From positions 1 to 41,151 of the forward strand of contig JAGCOW010000046.1 of assembly GCA_017642535.1 (NCBI GenBank): a stretch of 41,151 nt of DNA, written 5' to 3'. Under the pieces are notes generated by a model that was not told where the DNA came from, ran no database searches, and worked only from the letters and a program-made list of their open reading frames with translations. Shown here piece after piece: positions 16,201 to 24,927 of the stretch. A program made the translations under genes and the position numbers. The stretch comes from Bacteroidales bacterium. GTDB lineage: Bacteria > Bacteroidota > Bacteroidia > Bacteroidales > UBA1715. Position 1 is the stretch's first letter. Each line of letters opens with the position of its first letter.

Positions 16201-17034
16201 GTACTTGTCCAAAGTCTGTTCGTTCAGCAGTTTTTGCAACGGTTTGTCACTATTGATGAGCGATTCGCGCGAAAGTTCCTCCTTGCTTGTGGGGTTATTA
16301 TTTTGAATGGGATTGTTGGAAAGCAATCGACCTTTGGTATCGTTTATGTGACGGCACAATAAATATCCTATCGTGTTGGCAAGCTCGTGTTCTTCGGGAA
16401 GAAAGAGATTTTCCGTGTCGATGTAGTCATCCTTGGTGTAAAAAATCTCGATGGTTCCTGTCGTGTTGTCAAACGTCACGAAGGTTTCCTTCATCGAACA
16501 CGTTGATTCTTGAAAACCGTGAGAAGTATAGGTATTGGTGTCGAATTTAATGCGACAGCACGCACAATCAGAGTATTTCCAATATAGCGGCAGAATGTCG
16601 CATATATCTTGTAGGATTTTTTCTGTTGGTGCCCCAGAATTTATAATGTCTTTAACTTTTTTTATCGCATCGAGTTCCTTGGTACGTTTGTCGCACTGTT
16701 CAGAAACTGTAACAAGCTGATTTTCAGATATAAAACCAGTAATAAGCGTTGCGGCATAAAACAAATCGGCTTCGTCGAACATTTTATATTCTGGCTGTTC
16801 CTTATAATAGATGGAAATGCCGCCAACTACCTTGTCGCCAATTCTAAGTTCTTGAATCTGAACGTTTTTGCTTATCGTAAAAAGAGAACTGTAATAATTT
16901 ATGTCTTTATACGAAATGAGAACGCCAAGCACGTCGGGAAAAATGGCAATGCAATTACACATTTCGGGAAGCATAGTGTGGACCGACTTCCCCTTTTGCC
17001 CGACTTCGATTATTTTTTGTAAAATTGTTCGCAT
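13270..17034 (-). CDS. Multidomain signalling protein: GAF-like region, two receiver-like domains, PPDK-N (PEP/pyruvate-binding) domain
   Basis: A protein of 1254 aa. Residues about 20-235 look like GAF-type sensor modules. At about 288-420 there is a receiver-like fold (VSQILFVATMYDA; FDLVVLMVGAD) without the acceptor Asp. At about 436-560 a second receiver has TMLLIEDSTQYY and VISDMEF, with a likely acceptor Asp near 512. From about 690 on lies the ATP-grasp-like N-terminal domain of pyruvate phosphate dikinase/PEP synthase (GSLGGKGRGLAFV; KPLAVRSSSIFEDS; VEIEFAVDLNENEDG; FYLLQIKP). The swivelling phospho-His domain (TxGGxxSHxAI) and the PEP barrel are missing, so it is not a PEP synthase. 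I start at 17034 because the longer ORF runs into the divergent gene and its promoter. Coupled to the LuxR-type gene downstream. Confidence 0.8.
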   Translation of the reverse strand: MRTILQKIIEVGQKGKSVHTMLPEMCNCIAIFPDVLGVLISYKDINYYSSLFTISKNVQIQELRIGDKVVGGISIYYKEQPEYKMFDEADLFYAATLITGFISENQLVTVSEQCDKRTKELDAIKKVKDIINSGAPTEKILQDICDILPLYWKYSDCACCRIKFDTNTYTSHGFQESTCSMKETFVTFDNTTGTIEIFYTKDDYIDTENLFLPEEHELANTIGYLLCRHINDTKGRLLSNNPIQNNNPTSKEELSRESLINSDKPLQKLLNEQTLDKYIYLDMMKHKVSQILFVATMYDAFNLEKDDSFFEKFMGPIYQYSIFSLPRIIGVSSHKQALDLLKTTHFDLVVLMVGADVQKPLSLSAKIKKITPEVPVYLLLNPRSNIAYFEDMVAKTTLFNKIFIWSGDSQIFFAMVKSLEDLANVENDTKIGLVRTMLLIEDSTQYYSKYLPIIFSVLFDQVGEQISDFESNELEKLSKIRSRPKLLWARNYEEATFLFNKYKDFMTCVISDMEFERNGVLDKNAGMTFMEHVREYNKNMPILIQSSELKYSQYAKEIHAKFVNKKSDMLLDKIKKFVMHNFGYGDFIFRNGKGEPIAKAKNLREFEMLLRTIPDDSLKYHADQNQFSIWLMGRGEIELARQLNPVNLADLNNDVSKLREMNNIILDEYRLTKKRGKILSFEETAVLDEKNVVTLAAGSLGGKGRGLAFVNTLINSIDINPYADQMAIRTPKTAVIGTEEFELFIKHNFAGKNLFSKDLTDEQIKEMFIAGRLSEDLRRKLAILLEQISKPLAVRSSSIFEDSVTQPLAGVFSTYIIPNNNKDLHKRLSDLEIAIKLVYASVYSEQVKEFYKSTSHKLEEEKMAIVIQEVVGDYYDQYFYPHICGVAQSYNYYPIAHMKPEEGFAVCAVGLGFYIVDGGNAYRFSPRYPKVEIMTPKDQIKSSQTHFYAVDFTKDEYNYKRDGEHAALTLLSISEAEKHNTLRHCASTYNYENDRIEPGLSSYGPRIINFADILKYDYAPLSEILTLILNTVQEAMGTPVEIEFAVDLNENEDGVPSFYLLQIKPLTGSLLTENAFPEVLKNAPQLLRTTTSMGNGFIENISDAVYIDLEKFDKLRTLEMVAEIEKINKAMVEKGRKYLLIGPGRWGTSDRFLGIPVLWSQISNAKVIVEISLSNFPLDASLGSHFFHNISTMNIGYFAIEHTNEDNFINWDILKQQKVVEQTEFFIHVQFEKNLCVYMQGKERTATIFVNESL

Positions 17035-17080
17035 ACTATAAATCCGTGAGACGAAGATACAAAAAAATAGTAAAAAGAGA

Positions 17081-17109
17081 TTGTTAAAATTTCTTTTTTC
17101 GTAACTTTG
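17081..17109 (+). promoter_or_regulatory. Promoter of the DUF4836-like lipoprotein gene
   Basis: TTG (17081-17083), 18 bases, TAACTTTG (17102-17109). The box ends two bases before the ATG at 17111, so translation must begin at 17129. A weaker minus-strand box, TATCTTCG (17052-17059), may serve the divergent signalling gene. Confidence 0.6.
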
Positions 17110-17128
17110 TATGAAAGTATGGTTTAGT

Positions 17129-18787
17129 ATGAGAAGTAATTTTTTGAAGATAATTCTAACGATATTAGCATCGGTTGTAGTATTTTGCTCGTGTAAGGAA
17201 ACGCCGAAACAAATTTTATACATCCCGCAAGGTACTGCATCGGTGATTGTGGTAAATCAAAAATCTATTGCCGAAAATGTTGATTTTCGTAAAAGCGTTC
17301 CGGCAAAGCGAATCCTGAATTATTTTGCTCAATATGGTTTCTCAAACGAAACGTTCGATTTGGCGATTGAGGCGTTCTACGCACCGAACGAAAAGACGGG
17401 TATCCAGAATTTGTCGGATGTTGCAGCGTATATGATTCCTTCGCAGGAGTTTCGTAACGTATATAATTGTATGTCGGTTATGTTGACTGATTCCGCTTTG
17501 TTCGACACATATCTGCATACGACGATGAGTGCCAATTATCAAGTGTTGGAAACTGTGCAAAACTGCCGTTGCTACATAAACCGAAACGACCGTTTTTCGT
17601 GGATTGCCTTTAATAATGAGGTTGCCGTATTTGGTTGCTCCACAATTCACACGAAAGGTATCGCTGAATGTGTTAACGCCATATTTTCTCCGAAACCGAA
17701 ATCTTTGGCTAAAAATAGCGACTTCGCCGATTTTTGGGAGAATAAATCCGATGTGAGTATGTGGATGGCAACGTCGGATTTGATTGACACCTATCTTGTG
17801 TGGCATAAACAGCTGCCTCAATTTTTTATGTTGCGCGACGTTCCTGAAAAAGTTTTGCGTGACAATTATATCCATTTGAATACGAAATTCGACAAAAATG
17901 TCACTGTTTCGCTTGCTTGTCATCCAAGCGGCGCTTTCAAACGGTTTTGGAAAAAGAATAATTTCACGACAAAATCGTTTGATAAAGATTTCTGTAAGAT
18001 ATTGCCTAAGAATACGTTATGGTTTATGACCTTGTCGGTTGACCCTATGCGTTTCTTGTCACAAATCAAGGAAACCGAAGGTGGAAAATATATTGAGAAG
18101 GAATTGGCGAAGTTGGATATCACCTTGGAAGACTTCCTAAAATCGTTTGAAGGTGATGCTGTATTTTCAATGTATGACATTACGTTGGAACAAATTCGTA
18201 GTTGGGAATTTTCGCCACAGAAAAATACTCAGGAAGGCAAATTCCTTTGGAATCATCTCAGCAAAGAACAAAAGACAACGTTCCCGCATATTGCCTGTGC
18301 AATGAAAATGAACAATTCCCGTATTGCTAATATGGTATTGACTCACGTTTCATCTGATGTGTGTGAACAAATTACTCCGGGATTGTATAATTTTTCAAAG
18401 ATTATGGGATTTCCGTCATATATAGTTTGTAAGGATGATTTCTTGGCACTTTCAACCGATAAGGAGTATGCACAGAGTTTGATTGATAATTCCCAATACC
18501 ATCCTTTGATGCAAGGCGAGACGGTTTTGGACTTGGTTACCAAAGCCGATGGCTGTGCTTCGTACCACTATGTTGATTTTTCAATTGACAATTATCCAAA
18601 GATGGCAAAACAATATCTGGAACAAATGGATGTGCTGCCACTTGTAACGTCTTATTCGTCAATCGTTAAATCGGCAGAGATGACGTTGACCGACTCGTAT
18701 GAGGGAAATATTGTGGTTGATTTTCAGGATACGAGCAAAAACAGTCTTTTGCAATTGAACGATTTGTTTGAAATAATTCTTCCCTAA
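17129..18787 (+). CDS. DUF4836-like lipoprotein
   Basis: A protein of 552 aa with a lipoprotein signal: a short basic N-terminus, a hydrophobic core ILTILASVVVF, then CSCKE, probably lipidated on the second Cys. The mature part begins with YIPQGTASVIVVNQKSI and has repeated modules of the type 'MWMATSDLID' and 'ACAMKMNNSRIANMVL', the general pattern of DUF4836, a Bacteroidetes family of unknown function, about 500 aa. It should lie at the cell envelope, facing the periplasm or the outside. It shares its promoter region with the divergent signalling gene and is followed directly (TAA-ATG) by a thioesterase gene. Family assignment is by overall resemblance. Confidence 0.65.
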   Translation: MRSNFLKIILTILASVVVFCSCKETPKQILYIPQGTASVIVVNQKSIAENVDFRKSVPAKRILNYFAQYGFSNETFDLAIEAFYAPNEKTGIQNLSDVAAYMIPSQEFRNVYNCMSVMLTDSALFDTYLHTTMSANYQVLETVQNCRCYINRNDRFSWIAFNNEVAVFGCSTIHTKGIAECVNAIFSPKPKSLAKNSDFADFWENKSDVSMWMATSDLIDTYLVWHKQLPQFFMLRDVPEKVLRDNYIHLNTKFDKNVTVSLACHPSGAFKRFWKKNNFTTKSFDKDFCKILPKNTLWFMTLSVDPMRFLSQIKETEGGKYIEKELAKLDITLEDFLKSFEGDAVFSMYDITLEQIRSWEFSPQKNTQEGKFLWNHLSKEQKTTFPHIACAMKMNNSRIANMVLTHVSSDVCEQITPGLYNFSKIMGFPSYIVCKDDFLALSTDKEYAQSLIDNSQYHPLMQGETVLDLVTKADGCASYHYVDFSIDNYPKMAKQYLEQMDVLPLVTSYSSIVKSAEMTLTDSYEGNIVVDFQDTSKNSLLQLNDLFEIILP

Positions 18788-19177
18788 ATGTTTGAATATT
18801 CTATTACTCCTCGCGTTGCCGACACCGACGCACTTGGGCATATCAACAACACGGTTTTGCCTTGTTGGTTCGAAGAGGCGCGAACACCTTTGTTCAGAAT
18901 CTTGAATCCTACTATGGATTTTGACAAATGGAACCTTATCTTGGCTCGTATGGAAGTTGACTATTTACACCAGATATTCTTCCATAGTCCTGTAAATATT
19001 AAGACGTGGATTAGCCGTATGGGAAATTCTTCCTTTGACGTTATGCAGGAACTTTGGCAGGAAGGAACATTGTGCGCCCGTTCAAAAAATGTCATTGTGC
19101 ATTTTGACTTCAAGACCCAAAAATCACTTCCTGTTGTTGGACAAATGCGAGCTGATTTGGAAGCACATTTGCAATAA
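18788..19177 (+). CDS. Acyl-CoA thioesterase, 4HBT hot-dog fold (YbgC/FadM-like)
   Basis: A protein of 129 aa, full length for a single hot-dog domain. The N-terminus ITPRVADTDALGHINNTVLP carries the DxxGHxNN signature, and WFEEARTPLF matches the catalytic-helix region of 4-hydroxybenzoyl-CoA thioesterase relatives. No signal peptide, so cytoplasmic. The ATG directly follows the TAA of the lipoprotein gene, so the two are co-transcribed. The acyl-CoA synthetase gene 284 bases downstream suggests a shared role in fatty acyl-CoA turnover; the actual substrate is not known. Confidence 0.85.
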   Translation: MFEYSITPRVADTDALGHINNTVLPCWFEEARTPLFRILNPTMDFDKWNLILARMEVDYLHQIFFHSPVNIKTWISRMGNSSFDVMQELWQEGTLCARSKNVIVHFDFKTQKSLPVVGQMRADLEAHLQ

Positions 19178-19410
19178 ATTCCATAAAAAATAATCATTAT
19201 TTTGTTAAGGGTGACATTTGTTCCGACAATCCGTCGTTTCTTTATGCTTTTGTGCTTTTCCCGTTGCAAAAGTTCTCTGAAATATCAGTATTGACTACAT
19301 CAAGGGACGAATAAGCTGTTTTTCTTGTTTTGTATATTTCACCCCAAAATAAGCATTTTCGTACCAAAATTTGACGTTTTGCGTATTCGCAAGCGTGGTT
19401 ATACCATTTT

Positions 19411-19442
19411 TTTGATTGTAAACAAAAAACGAAGGATTTTTG
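19411..19442 (+). promoter_or_regulatory. Probable promoter of the acyl-CoA synthetase gene
   Basis: TTTG (19411-19414), 20 bases, GATTTTTG (19435-19442), one base off TAnnTTTG. The ATG is at 19462. The rest of the 19178-19461 gap shows nothing I recognise. Confidence 0.45.
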
Positions 19443-19461
19443 CACAAACAAATTTAAAGTT

Positions 19462-21270
19462 ATGGCACATAAATTCATTTTAAGAGATTTTACAAACATC
19501 AAAACTCCGACGAGATTATTTGATATCGTTGACAATTACGAGCAAAATTATCCAAGTCAGAACATTGCATTGGCAGGAAAGCAAACTGGTCAATGGGAGT
19601 ATTATTCTCCTCGTGAATATCAAGAATATATGAATAACATTAGCTATGCATTGATGGCTCTTGGTATTCAGGCAGGCGACAAGGTTGCACTTATCGCTTC
19701 AAACCGTCCAGAATGGAATATGCTTGATATGGGTATCATGCAGATTGGTGCTGTTACTGTTCCGGTGTATCCTACGGTGAGCGAAAACGATTACAAATAC
19801 ATTCTTGAACATTCCGAAGCAAAGGTTGTGTTTATGGAAGGAGCCGACGTGATGAAGAAAATCAACGCCGTTAAAGCTGATTTGCCAAAGGATTTGAAGC
19901 ATTTCTATACGTTCATCGACAGAAAGGAATATCCATATTTCAGCCAATTTATCGATTTAGGAAAGAACAACCAAAATCCTGAGGAACTGCAAAAACGTAA
20001 AGATGCGGTGAAATCATCCGATTTGGCTTCAATCGTTTATACGTCAGGTACAACCGGCGTTCCCAAAGGTGTAATGCTTTCACATAATAACTTCATCTCA
20101 CAATTAATGTCGTTGCGTACGACTCCGTCGGCGTGGTCAACTCGTTCGTTGAGCTTCTTGCCGTTGTGTCACGTGTACGAAAGAATGTTGGTATTCTTGT
20201 ACCAATACCTTGGAATGTCAGTTTATTATGTACAAAATCTTGGAACAATCGCTGAAAACATCAAGGAAGTTAATCCTACAATGATGTCGGCTGTACCAAG
20301 AGTGTTGGAAAAATTCTATGACAAAATCTACGACAACGGAAAGAAACTGACAGGATTTTCTAAGAAATTGTTCTACTGGTCAATCGAAGTAGCAAAACAA
20401 TATAAGATTGAGGCTTGCGACCGTACATTCTTCTACAATATTAAATGTGCGATAGCGAGAAAACTCGTTTTGAATAAGATTGTTGCCGCTATCGGTGGCG
20501 ATTTTGATATCGTAGTTTCTGGTTCTGCCGCAATTCCTTCTCATTTGGTTTCATTCTTCTCTGCAATAGGAATGCCAGTGTTTGAAGGATATGGATTGAC
20601 AGAAACATCGCCGGTGATTGCCGTTAGTGCCCGTGAAAAATTCTCTCGTGAGGCAGGTACGGTTGGTTTCCCGCTTCCTGGCGTAGAAATCAAGATTGCT
20701 GAAAATGGTGAGGTGATGTGTAAAGGTCAGAATGTGATGATGGGTTACTACAAATCACAAGAATTGACCGATGAGGTAATTGACAAAGATGGCTGGTTCC
20801 ACACGGGTGACCTTGGTAAGTTTACCGACCGTGGTCAACTTGTTTTGACAGGTCGTATCAAGGCGTTGTTTAAGACAGCATTCGGAAAATATGTAAATCC
20901 GCAAACGTTGGAAAGTGCATTTGGTGTGTCACCATTTATCGAAAATATTGTCGTATTCGGTGAAAATCAAAAATTCCCTGCTGCAATCATCAATCCAAAC
21001 TTTGAGTTTTTGAAAACATGGTGCGGTACTCACGGCATTGAATACACGACACCGGCAGAAATGGTGAAAAACAAAGACATCATTGCTCGTTTCAAACGCG
21101 AAGTTGATAAATACAATCTTCAATTTGGTGATACGGAACAAATCAAGAAATTCGACTTGGTTGCCGACGAATGGTCTATTGGCAATGGCGTTCTAACTCC
21201 TACGTTGAAGGTTAAGAGAAACGTAGTAAAACAATTGTATAAGGACAACTTGGAAAAATTGTTCGCATAA
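19462..21270 (+). CDS. Long-chain acyl-CoA synthetase (AMP-forming)
   Basis: Activates fatty acids to acyl-CoA through an acyl-adenylate. Seen in 602 aa: the ATP/AMP P-loop YTSGTTGVPKGVMLSHNN (about residues 193-210), the adenylate-binding motif FEGYGLTETSPV, GWFHTGDLG with the conserved Asp, and the hinge region TGRIKALFKTAFGKYV. Length and motif spacing fit the long-chain (FadD/LACS) group; many Bacteroidetes have several copies. It is probably cytoplasmic and membrane-associated. Own promoter upstream and a strong terminator downstream, so monocistronic. Confidence 0.93.
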   Translation: MAHKFILRDFTNIKTPTRLFDIVDNYEQNYPSQNIALAGKQTGQWEYYSPREYQEYMNNISYALMALGIQAGDKVALIASNRPEWNMLDMGIMQIGAVTVPVYPTVSENDYKYILEHSEAKVVFMEGADVMKKINAVKADLPKDLKHFYTFIDRKEYPYFSQFIDLGKNNQNPEELQKRKDAVKSSDLASIVYTSGTTGVPKGVMLSHNNFISQLMSLRTTPSAWSTRSLSFLPLCHVYERMLVFLYQYLGMSVYYVQNLGTIAENIKEVNPTMMSAVPRVLEKFYDKIYDNGKKLTGFSKKLFYWSIEVAKQYKIEACDRTFFYNIKCAIARKLVLNKIVAAIGGDFDIVVSGSAAIPSHLVSFFSAIGMPVFEGYGLTETSPVIAVSAREKFSREAGTVGFPLPGVEIKIAENGEVMCKGQNVMMGYYKSQELTDEVIDKDGWFHTGDLGKFTDRGQLVLTGRIKALFKTAFGKYVNPQTLESAFGVSPFIENIVVFGENQKFPAAIINPNFEFLKTWCGTHGIEYTTPAEMVKNKDIIARFKREVDKYNLQFGDTEQIKKFDLVADEWSIGNGVLTPTLKVKRNVVKQLYKDNLEKLFA

Positions 21271-21292
21271 TAATAGGATTGGTTTATATGGG

Positions 21293-21323
21293 GCGGATGT
21301 AGGTAACTGCATCCGCTTTTTTT
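21293..21323 (+). terminator. Intrinsic terminator after the acyl-CoA synthetase gene
   Basis: GCGGATG (21293-21299) pairs with CATCCGC (21310-21316), followed by seven Ts. The T run touches the stop codon (21322-21324) of the convergent helicase-nuclease gene. Confidence 0.85.
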
Positions 21324-24300
21324 ATGCAACAGTCACAATGTCGTCGAGTTCCACGTACCAAATGAATCCTTGTGCCGTGTAGCCCATTTGCGACAGAATG
21401 TTCATGTATTCTTTCACTTGTTTCTTGTAACTCTCAGGTTGTTCCTTACCAAATTTGTAGTCAATAATGGTAACGTCTTTTCCTTTGATGAGCATACGGT
21501 CAGGACGTTTTTCCACACCATTTTGTTGTAATAAAGGTTGCTCCGTCAAAATGTGGTCCCATGAGTCGTCGAACCAATGAGCAACGCGTTTGTCTGTGAT
21601 TTTTTGTTTTAGTTTTTCTGCGATTTCGTGCTTCTCTTCCGTTGAAAACAATTCTGGCGGACAATACTGATTAACATAGCGTTCAATATCGGCAACGGTG
21701 TTGATGTGTTCCAAAATCTTGTGCATTAATAGACCATGTTCTCGTTCCGTTTGCGGTTGGTCAAGTGCTTCAATGAAATGTTTTGAGTTTTTCTCGGGCA
21801 CAAGTTTTATTTCTATATCACTCTCCACGTCATTGTTTATTAGTTTTGGAATGATGTATGACGTAAAGTTTTTGGTAACAATCGTATCATTAGATTCAGC
21901 TGCTTTGGAAGGTTTTGCTTCTCCTAACTTGAAACCGTTTTCCGACATTTCAATCGTTGCAAAGTCAGAATTGTTTTTAAAAAAATCATTATATCTATTG
22001 ATAAAATCAGATGGCGAAATTGGTTCACATTCACACGGTTCTTGATTTTTCTTGCTACTTTTCTTTTCTTTCTCAGCTTTTCCAAGAAGAATCGTTCTAA
22101 AAGTATTCTTACCAGCGTTATTTTTGTCAAAAATGTAGAGTTCCTCTTTTGGTCGCGTACACGCAACGTATAATGCGTTGATATCGTCGATTTCCACGTT
22201 GTATTGTTCTTCGATATATTTGTCTCGCAACGATGTTTGTAGCAAGTTTCCTTGTAAATCAACAAGTTTTAATTCATCAAAATCCGTCTTGTAAAGAGCT
22301 GTTCTATTGTTATTTTTCCCTTTGATAAATTGGGGCATAATGACCACAGGATATTCAAGTCCTTTGGAACTATGAATTGTAGCTGCACTCATACAGCCAT
22401 GGGCTTTTGCCTGTTGCAGAAAGGTTTTTCCCTTGATTTCATCCCAATGTTCCAAGAAGCTTGAAATACTGGTGTTATTATTTTTTGAATAGGAATATAC
22501 AATATTCTGAAAATCTGTAAGAAACGCTGTTTCTTCTGGTAAGGTTTGTAAGTTGAAATTCTCAATAATGTGTTCGCAGGTCTCAAAAATAGACATGTTC
22601 TGCACTATCGGTTTGAGTGCGTATTCCGGGAGTTCCAGAATTTTGGAAAATTTTTCGAAATCAGTTTTGTGAAGCGTGTTGAACGTATAGGTCAAGAAAC
22701 TGTCGAGAAACTGGGCGTCCTTGCTTGCTTCGTTGACGATCAGCCGTTTCAGATAACAAATAATAAATTGTACAGCCAGTGAATTGTTGAGAAGCAGTGC
22801 TTCCTTGCTCATTATTGAAAAATACTGGGCATAGTCAGGGTATTCTGTTTTTTTCTCATTGAATAGAGTTACCAAATCGCTGATATCTTCGTTTTTATAG
22901 CAGAGAAACACAATGTCGTCGGGCTTTCTGCCTAATTTCAGCAATGAGACCACTTTTTCTACCAATGCATTGTTGAGGTTTTCTTGTGCTTCATCAGCTT
23001 TTCCCCCTTCAAAAATGTGAATCTCAACGCAACCACCGTCGTCTTTCCCCACTTCCTGACAACAGTTTTCGTAAATGTGAGTTATGGTGTCGTTGTTCGT
23101 GTTGTAATGTGTGTTAAAGTCTTTGTCAATCTTCTTTGAATACTGTTGGAAGAAAAAGTTATTGAACTGCACGATATTCTTTTTGCTTCGGTAGTTCACA
23201 TTGAGTTTGTTAATGGTTTCTTGGTTGATGTACGGAAGCAGCTCGGAATCGTTTTCAAGATTGTGCAACAATTGCCAGTTTCCGTTACGGAAACGATAGA
23301 TTGACTGCTTCACGTCGCCTATAATCAATGCTTTTTTCAAACTACTCAAAAGATTCTGTACAATTGGCTTGAAGTTTTCCCATTGCATCTTCGACGTGTC
23401 CTGAAATTCGTCAATCATAATGTTTTCGATGGTTTGACCAATTTTTTCATACACAAACGGCGTATCGCTATCGTTGATAATGTCTTTCAAAAATTTGTTG
23501 GCAAATGCCAAGAAGAACGTATTTTCTTGTTTGCAATAGGTATCTAATTCATTCTGAATGAATTGCGAAAGTATGATGCCTTTTTTATGTTCCAATATTT
23601 TTTTGGCCGTGTTGTATTCAATAAGTAATTCTTGAATTCTTTTCAGTTTTTGTAAAACGCCGTTATCATATATTTCAGATAGTTCATCGATATATTTACC
23701 ACGGCTGCAACATTCGGAGGCAACAAAGATTTTTTCGTCATATTTTCCTGATTTAAATACCTCGTCTATGTTTAGTGTGTCACGCATCAGAACTTTGAAA
23801 TCGGAGATGGAAAAACCTGCATTGTTAATTGCCTTCTGAATTTCGTCGCTCGTAAGCTGTGCCTGTTTTTTCGTGTCTTTCTTCGTTTGTTCCAATCTTA
23901 CAAATAACTGCGACAATCTATCTATGTTTTTCTTTATTTCTTCGTCGGATTGAGGTTTATCGGTCATTACCTCCTGATAGAGTTCCTTGAAAAATTTGTT
24001 GCTTTCGTTCTTGATTTCTTTTTTTATGTCGGTTGTGGTACTGTTCTCTATGTCTTCGTAGGCAAAATCGATGAGAATCTGGTGCAAATCCTCGTTGTCG
24101 AGAGAGTTTATCAAGAGATTCTTCACGATAGTTTCCAATATCTCGTTTTGTCTTAGTTCCAACGTGAATTTAGGTGGCAAATTCAAATCTTTTGCAAAGT
24201 TACGAATCACGTTTTGCGTAAAGGCGTCGATGGTTTCAATGTAGAAAAACGAATAATTGTGAAGAATGTCCTTATAGATTTTTTTTGCAGTAGTTTGGAT

Positions 24301-24555
24301 TTCTTCTTTTTCGAGTGTCTTGCCATTGAATTTTTCTGCTTGCAATTCTTGTATGTAGTTGGCGTCGTCTTTGAACGAGAGTTGGTACAACGCACGCAAA
24401 ATTCTGTTTTTCATCTCGCCACAAGCATTGTTGGTGAATGTGACGGCAAGCGTTTTTCTATAATTTTTGGGGTCTTGGAATAATAGTTTTATGTATTCCA
24501 ACGTAAGTGTATAGGTTTTTCCCGAACCTGCCGATGCTTTGTAAATATCTAACAT
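21322..24555 (-). CDS. AddA/RecB-type UvrD helicase with C-terminal PD-(D/E)xK nuclease
   Basis: A DNA double-strand-break repair enzyme of 1077 aa. Helicase motifs in order: Walker A KASAGSGKTYTLTLEYIKLL (residues 6-25), VTFTNNACGEMKNRI, Walker B MIDEFQDTS (about 380-388), GDVKQSIYRFRNGNW, NYRSKKNIVQFNN, AATIHSSKGLEYPVVIMP and LYVACTRPKEELYIF. The C-terminal nuclease core is RPDRMLIKGKDVTIIDYKFG, with Asp and DYK. In Bacteroidetes such proteins usually pair with an AddB-type subunit; none lies beside it here. I start at 24555 because the longer ORF would begin inside the promoter at 24570-24600 and the protein naturally begins MLDIYKASAGSGKT. Confidence 0.9.
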   Translation of the reverse strand: MLDIYKASAGSGKTYTLTLEYIKLLFQDPKNYRKTLAVTFTNNACGEMKNRILRALYQLSFKDDANYIQELQAEKFNGKTLEKEEIQTTAKKIYKDILHNYSFFYIETIDAFTQNVIRNFAKDLNLPPKFTLELRQNEILETIVKNLLINSLDNEDLHQILIDFAYEDIENSTTTDIKKEIKNESNKFFKELYQEVMTDKPQSDEEIKKNIDRLSQLFVRLEQTKKDTKKQAQLTSDEIQKAINNAGFSISDFKVLMRDTLNIDEVFKSGKYDEKIFVASECCSRGKYIDELSEIYDNGVLQKLKRIQELLIEYNTAKKILEHKKGIILSQFIQNELDTYCKQENTFFLAFANKFLKDIINDSDTPFVYEKIGQTIENIMIDEFQDTSKMQWENFKPIVQNLLSSLKKALIIGDVKQSIYRFRNGNWQLLHNLENDSELLPYINQETINKLNVNYRSKKNIVQFNNFFFQQYSKKIDKDFNTHYNTNNDTITHIYENCCQEVGKDDGGCVEIHIFEGGKADEAQENLNNALVEKVVSLLKLGRKPDDIVFLCYKNEDISDLVTLFNEKKTEYPDYAQYFSIMSKEALLLNNSLAVQFIICYLKRLIVNEASKDAQFLDSFLTYTFNTLHKTDFEKFSKILELPEYALKPIVQNMSIFETCEHIIENFNLQTLPEETAFLTDFQNIVYSYSKNNNTSISSFLEHWDEIKGKTFLQQAKAHGCMSAATIHSSKGLEYPVVIMPQFIKGKNNNRTALYKTDFDELKLVDLQGNLLQTSLRDKYIEEQYNVEIDDINALYVACTRPKEELYIFDKNNAGKNTFRTILLGKAEKEKKSSKKNQEPCECEPISPSDFINRYNDFFKNNSDFATIEMSENGFKLGEAKPSKAAESNDTIVTKNFTSYIIPKLINNDVESDIEIKLVPEKNSKHFIEALDQPQTEREHGLLMHKILEHINTVADIERYVNQYCPPELFSTEEKHEIAEKLKQKITDKRVAHWFDDSWDHILTEQPLLQQNGVEKRPDRMLIKGKDVTIIDYKFGKEQPESYKKQVKEYMNILSQMGYTAQGFIWYVELDDIVTVA

Positions 24556-24569
24556 AAAAAATTTTTTTT

Positions 24570-24600
24570 TAAAGATACTGGAATGTTTTGTTTTTGGCAA
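24570..24600 (-). promoter_or_regulatory. Promoter of the AddA/RecB-type gene
   Basis: Minus strand: TTG (24598-24600), 20 bases, TATCTTTA (24570-24577). Expected start near 24563-24566, 8-11 bases before the chosen ATG. Confidence 0.55.
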
Positions 24601-24624
24601 TGAAATTTGATAAAAACTATGAAC

Positions 24625-24652
24625 AAAAAAAGCAACCTTATTAAGATTGCTT
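24625..24652 (-). terminator. Intrinsic terminator of the small lipoprotein gene
   Basis: On the minus strand AAGCAA pairs with TTGCTT (24647-24652 and 24630-24635), followed by a run of Ts (As at 24625-24631). It lies about 40 bases past the stop of the lipoprotein gene and just before the helicase-nuclease promoter, so it separates the two units. Confidence 0.75.
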
Positions 24653-24693
24653 CACAAAAGGTAATAGTACCCCAATGCTAATTATTTATTAAC

Positions 24694-24894
24694 TTAATTA
24701 TTGTACGCTGCTTCGTATCCTTCGTGATACCCTTGCTTGTAACCTTCCTTTACACCTTGCTCGTAGCCCTCATTGTAGGCCTTGATTTTCCCTTGTTCCA
24801 ATCCTTCGCTATATGCATTCTGGATTTCTGCTTCTGAATTGCCACAACTCACAAATCCTATGGCGATAACTGCAATTAATAAAAATTTCTTCAT
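24694..24894 (-). CDS. Small lipoprotein with Gly-Tyr repeat tail
   Basis: A protein of 66 aa. The N-terminus MKKFLLIAVIAIGFVSCGNS is a complete lipoprotein signal with cleavage before Cys17. The mature chain is almost only a four-residue periodic repeat of the type (E/K)GY(x)(Q/E)G: EGLEQGKIKAYNEGYEQG, then KEGYKQGYHEGYEAAY. Such repeats resemble the helical EGYxxG arrays of several surface or cell-division proteins and may form a stacked aromatic face. No family is recognised with confidence. It has its own terminator; a perfect palindrome lies nine bases before its ATG. Confidence 0.7.
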   Translation of the reverse strand: MKKFLLIAVIAIGFVSCGNSEAEIQNAYSEGLEQGKIKAYNEGYEQGVKEGYKQGYHEGYEAAYNN

Positions 24895-24902
24895 AATTTT
24901 AC

Positions 24903-24917
24903 CTTATGTAACATAAG
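24903..24917. promoter_or_regulatory. 15-base palindrome, possible operator
   Basis: CTTATGT-A-ACATAAG is a perfect inverted repeat with 7-base arms. It lies between the small lipoprotein ATG (24894) and the divergent hpt promoter (24928-24958), in the expected leader of the lipoprotein mRNA, where a dimeric regulator could bind. Confidence 0.45.
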
Positions 24918-24927
24918 ACAATGTATT

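Noticed and set aside
17035..17223. N-terminal extension of the PPDK-N signalling protein
   Set aside because: The extension overlaps the divergent lipoprotein gene start and both promoters; MRTILQK at 17034 is the first sensible start.
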